A stretch of 16,017 nucleotides of DNA from Bacillota bacterium. GTDB taxonomy: Bacteria > Bacillota > Sulfobacillia > JAJZYS01 > JAJYTV01. The position numbers and the translations under genes are program-made. Each line of letters begins with the position of its first letter. Position 1 is the first letter of the stretch. Below, one piece after another: positions 13,960 to 16,017 of the stretch. The DNA is taken from the NCBI GenBank assembly GCA_021786135.1, contig JAJYNV010000274.1, forward strand, positions 1 through 16,017, given 5' to 3'. The notes under the pieces are model-generated. The model was not told the origin of the DNA. It saw only the letters and a program-made list of their open reading frames with translations, and did not search any database.

Positions 13960-13987
13960 AGACTACCACCGTGACAGAGCACTGCAA
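13960..13987 (-). promoter_or_regulatory. candidate promoter for the small protein-UbiB-hydrolase operon
   Basis: On the minus strand, TTGCAG (13982-13987) and TAGTCT (13960-13965) are separated by 16 bp, a moderate match to the housekeeping consensus. It would give an mRNA leader of roughly 30 nt containing the ribosome site at 13934-13940. Confidence 0.35.
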
Positions 13988-14034
13988 GTAGAGTGGGGAC
14001 AGGACGCGCACACTCGCGCAGCCATGCTTCGACA

Positions 14035-14043
14035 TGCTACGCT
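14035..14043 (+). promoter_or_regulatory. candidate extended -10 box for a leaderless SLH-protein mRNA
   Basis: TGCTACGCT has the TG-n-TAnnnT form of an extended -10. Its last base is 7 nt before the A of the ATG at 14050, the normal distance from a -10 to the transcription start. No Shine-Dalgarno sequence exists between them, so the mRNA may begin at the start codon. No good -35 is visible. Confidence 0.35.
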
Positions 14044-14049
14044 CAGCCA

Positions 14050-15180
14050 ATGAAGCACGCGCGCCTCAAGGGCGCCTCAGCGGCCGCTCTGCCAATCCTG
14101 CTCGCGAGCCTGCTCATAGCCCTGCCCGTGCGGGCCGGTACGCCGTCAGGGGCGGTGCCTCTGCCGCCGATGCACCGCGGTCCCTTCGTGCAACAGCTGC
14201 TCCAGGCGCTGCATGTGCCCCTGCTGCGCAGCCTGCCGCCAGCTTTCAGCGACGTCTCGCCGAGCAGCCCCGACTACCTCGCCATCAACACTGCGGCGAG
14301 CGACGGCCTCGTGCAGGGCATATCTCCCTACGCCTTCGGACCGGATCGGCCCATCAGCGCGCTCGCGGCCGCCACCATGGCGATCAAGGCCTACAGTCCT
14401 GTGGCATCGGCCTGGGCGCAGGAGCGGGGTTACCTGCCGGTGGCCGTGCAGCTCGGCCTCCTGCCCGCCTCATTCCTTGGCACTCCGTACGATCCCCTCG
14501 ATCTGCTGGAGGGACAGCGGATGGTCGCACAGACGGCTGCCTTGCTCGCAGCATCGGGCCCTGGCGGCTGGCAGTGGCTCGCTGCGCCCGGACATGGCGC
14601 AGCGCGGGCGAGCGACATCATGGACGTGCTTGTCGCAGCGGTGCGCGGGCAGCCGCTGACAGCTGTCGGCGCCAAGATCGCCCCTGGCACCTTCCGGACA
14701 GTCCATCGCAGCTACCAACGCATCCGAGGCACCTTTGCCGCCTTTGCCGCGCTGGCACCGAACGTCGATTGGCGCATCGTCGGCGGAGGCCTGTGGGCGG
14801 TGAAACCGCTTGGTGCGGGGCGCTACAGTGCGGACGCCGCCCTCGTTCTGGAGACGGTCGACCCGGCGACCCAGCTGCCCTATATCGCCAAGAGCAGCGC
14901 CTGGCTCGGCTGGCCTGCCTCCCCCTACTTCCGCTTCGACTTCGGCGAGGTGGACGTCACAAACCGGGGCGTCGTGGGGCTCAACAACCTGAAGGGCGAG
15001 TTCGCGCTGCCGCCAGTGCCGGGATTGCTGCCGGGCGTGGTGCAGAGCGGCGTGCAGGCCTACCCCTCCTGGAGCGTCATGGCGCTCGGGGTGGCGACGA
15101 CGTATCCGACGATCACTGCGCCAGCCCCCACGGCCGTCGGCCCGACGACCAGCTTCGTACCCACCGGGAGCCGCTTCTAG
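14050..15180 (+). CDS. secreted SLH-domain protein of unknown function
   Basis: This encodes 376 residues from the ATG at 14050. The N-terminus is a signal peptide (MKHARLKGASAAALPILLAS, core to about 25), probably cleaved after VRA at residue 29. Residues 65-115 form one clear S-layer-homology domain: FSDVSP, then DYLAIN, GLVQG, FGPDRPIS and a closing Ala-rich helix. Residues about 125-168 look like a diverged second copy (GYLPVAVQLGLL, DLLEGQRMVAQ). SLH domains usually bind pyruvylated wall polymers and anchor proteins to the cell surface, typically as three repeats, so anchoring may be weak or altered. Residues 210-350 form a beta-rich region I do not recognise, ending in a Thr/Pro-rich tail. 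The frame can start earlier at 13993, but that extension lacks a signal peptide at its front. Confidence 0.82.
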   Translation: MKHARLKGASAAALPILLASLLIALPVRAGTPSGAVPLPPMHRGPFVQQLLQALHVPLLRSLPPAFSDVSPSSPDYLAINTAASDGLVQGISPYAFGPDRPISALAAATMAIKAYSPVASAWAQERGYLPVAVQLGLLPASFLGTPYDPLDLLEGQRMVAQTAALLAASGPGGWQWLAAPGHGAARASDIMDVLVAAVRGQPLTAVGAKIAPGTFRTVHRSYQRIRGTFAAFAALAPNVDWRIVGGGLWAVKPLGAGRYSADAALVLETVDPATQLPYIAKSSAWLGWPASPYFRFDFGEVDVTNRGVVGLNNLKGEFALPPVPGLLPGVVQSGVQAYPSWSVMALGVATTYPTITAPAPTAVGPTTSFVPTGSRF

Positions 15181-15220
15181 CGCGGTCACCCCAGCGGAAG
15201 ACGGCTCCCGCCAACCGCAG

Positions 15221-15243
15221 GCCCCGCAAAGCGCGCGTGGGGC
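15221..15243. terminator. weak hairpin between convergent SLH and MscS genes
   Basis: GCCCCGC (15221-15227) pairs with GCGGGGC-like bases at 15237-15243 (one G-T wobble on the plus strand) around a 9-nt loop. It lies in the 93-bp gap between the two stops, where a bidirectional terminator is expected. No U-tract is seen on either side. Confidence 0.3.
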
Positions 15244-15273
15244 ACGCCAGATACGACTTTCCGCGGCCTTTGG

Positions 15274-16017
15274 TCACGCGCCGGTGTCATCCGCCGCACC
15301 GGTGCCGAGCGCCGTCACCAGCCTTTCGAGGCGTTCCCCTCGACTCGCCCGGTCACCCTCCCACTCGATGCGCAGGACATAGGCATCCTGACGCACCTCG
15401 ACCACCTCACGCCGCCGTAGCGGTGCGAGCGCCTCCGCCACCCGATCCGGCGTCACGGTGAACGGGAGCACGAGCGTCTGGGTGTACGCCTCCTGCGTCT
15501 CATCAGCTGCGATCGTCGAGATGGCGACGGCACTGTTGGGGACAACGCGGCGCAGCCCGTTTTCGCGCAGTACGGTGTAGAAAAAGTTGATCTCCTCCAC
15601 CCGGCCGGTAGCATCGATGCCGCCCGACATCCACGAGCGCAGGCTGACCCACTCGCCGACGCGCATCGGGCGCAGGCTGAGGAGCATACTGCCCGCGATC
15701 ACGTTGCCCAGCGTCGACTGCGCCGCAAGGCCGATCACCACGCCGGTCACCGCGCCGCCCAGGGCAATGCCCGTCAGGGAGACGCGCCAGATGTCGGCTA
15801 CGACGACGAAAGCCGAGATCACCAATACCCCGACCAGGACCTGCGTGCCAAAGTGCACCAACGTGCGCCGCTCGGGCGGAGTGGTGCGCACCTCGGCAAG
15901 GCCACGCGTACGCACAGCTCCGACGATGCCGAAGGCCACAATGGCCCACGCGGCCGTGAGGCCCACGCGCAGGAGCTCCACCCCGGACTGGGGCACGGCG
16001 GGCAGCACGAGGTGCGG
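15274..16017 (-). CDS. MscS-family mechanosensitive ion channel (possibly 5'-truncated by window edge)
   Basis: The frame runs from the window edge to the TGA at 15274. The first available start is a GTG at 16008 (244 residues), but the three codons before it are also open, so the true start may lie outside. Counting from that GTG, there are two membrane helices (about 12-32 and 51-72). The pore-lining TM3 with its Gly/Ala-rich face follows (GIALGGAVTGVVIGLAAQSTLGNVIAG, about 80-106). RVGEWVSL and then the beta domain GRVEEINFFYTVLRENGLRRVVPNSAV come next. These match the MscS core exactly in order. Such channels release solutes on hypo-osmotic shock. The C-terminal alpha/beta region (about 175-244) is short and typical. 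Confidence 0.88.
   Translation of the reverse strand, partial: PHLVLPAVPQSGVELLRVGLTAAWAIVAFGIVGAVRTRGLAEVRTTPPERRTLVHFGTQVLVGVLVISAFVVVADIWRVSLTGIALGGAVTGVVIGLAAQSTLGNVIAGSMLLSLRPMRVGEWVSLRSWMSGGIDATGRVEEINFFYTVLRENGLRRVVPNSAVAISTIAADETQEAYTQTLVLPFTVTPDRVAEALAPLRRREVVEVRQDAYVLRIEWEGDRASRGERLERLVTALGTGAADDTGA

Noticed and set aside
13993..14049. 19-codon extension of the SLH protein
   Set aside because: Its residues would block a clean N-terminal signal peptide, and no ribosome site supports the earlier start.
1..16017. Defence island, toxin-antitoxin or CRISPR
   Set aside because: The MazG-like gene is paired with mutY, not with a toxin; no repeat array, nuclease or defence helicase seen.

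Overview
The window is GC-rich bacterial DNA, by eye about two-thirds G+C, with strong Shine-Dalgarno sequences and many GTG or TTG starts. A lipoprotein, an LCP cell-wall enzyme followed by a D,D-carboxypeptidase, and a secreted SLH-domain protein suggest a thick-walled Terrabacteria-type organism, such as high-GC Bacillota, Chloroflexota or an uncultured relative. This placement is an inference. I saw no rRNA, tRNA, CRISPR array, prophage or intact insertion sequence.

Layout. Bases 2-1258 (+) carry the 3' end of a DUF4097-like protein with GP repeats, then a small membrane protein. Bases 1319-2566 (+) encode an MFS exporter, followed by a convergent cupredoxin lipoprotein at 2637-3290 (-) with a clear intrinsic terminator. 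Bases 3291-4243 hold no confident gene, but do contain hairpins, a 20-bp perfect palindrome and an unrecognised open frame. Bases 4244-7590 (-) form a tight operon: mutY, a MazG-like pyrophosphohydrolase, and an AMP-forming acyl-CoA synthetase overlapping the MazG gene by 11 nt. Bases 7591-8276 are a second gene-poor stretch. Bases 8277-8681 (-) encode an unknown 134-residue protein, divergent from the LCP gene.

Bases 8765-11139 (+) are a two-gene envelope operon, LCP ligase and D-Ala-D-Ala carboxypeptidase, overlapping by four bases. It converges on a minus-strand operon at 11136-13923: a 64-residue membrane/helical protein, a UbiB/ABC1 kinase-like protein and a membrane-anchored alpha/beta hydrolase. 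The two operons share a CTAG stop signal. Bases 14050-15180 (+) encode an SLH protein that may be translated from a leaderless mRNA. Bases 15274-16017 (-) encode an MscS-type channel that reaches the window edge.

Themes are envelope assembly and integrity (LCP, carboxypeptidase, SLH, MscS), nucleotide-pool and DNA oxidation repair (MutY, MazG), and lipid or isoprenoid metabolism (acyl-CoA synthetase, UbiB, hydrolase). No classical defence or mobile system was found. The least explained parts are the two gene-poor stretches, the 134-residue protein, the UbiB cluster and the unusual cupredoxin.
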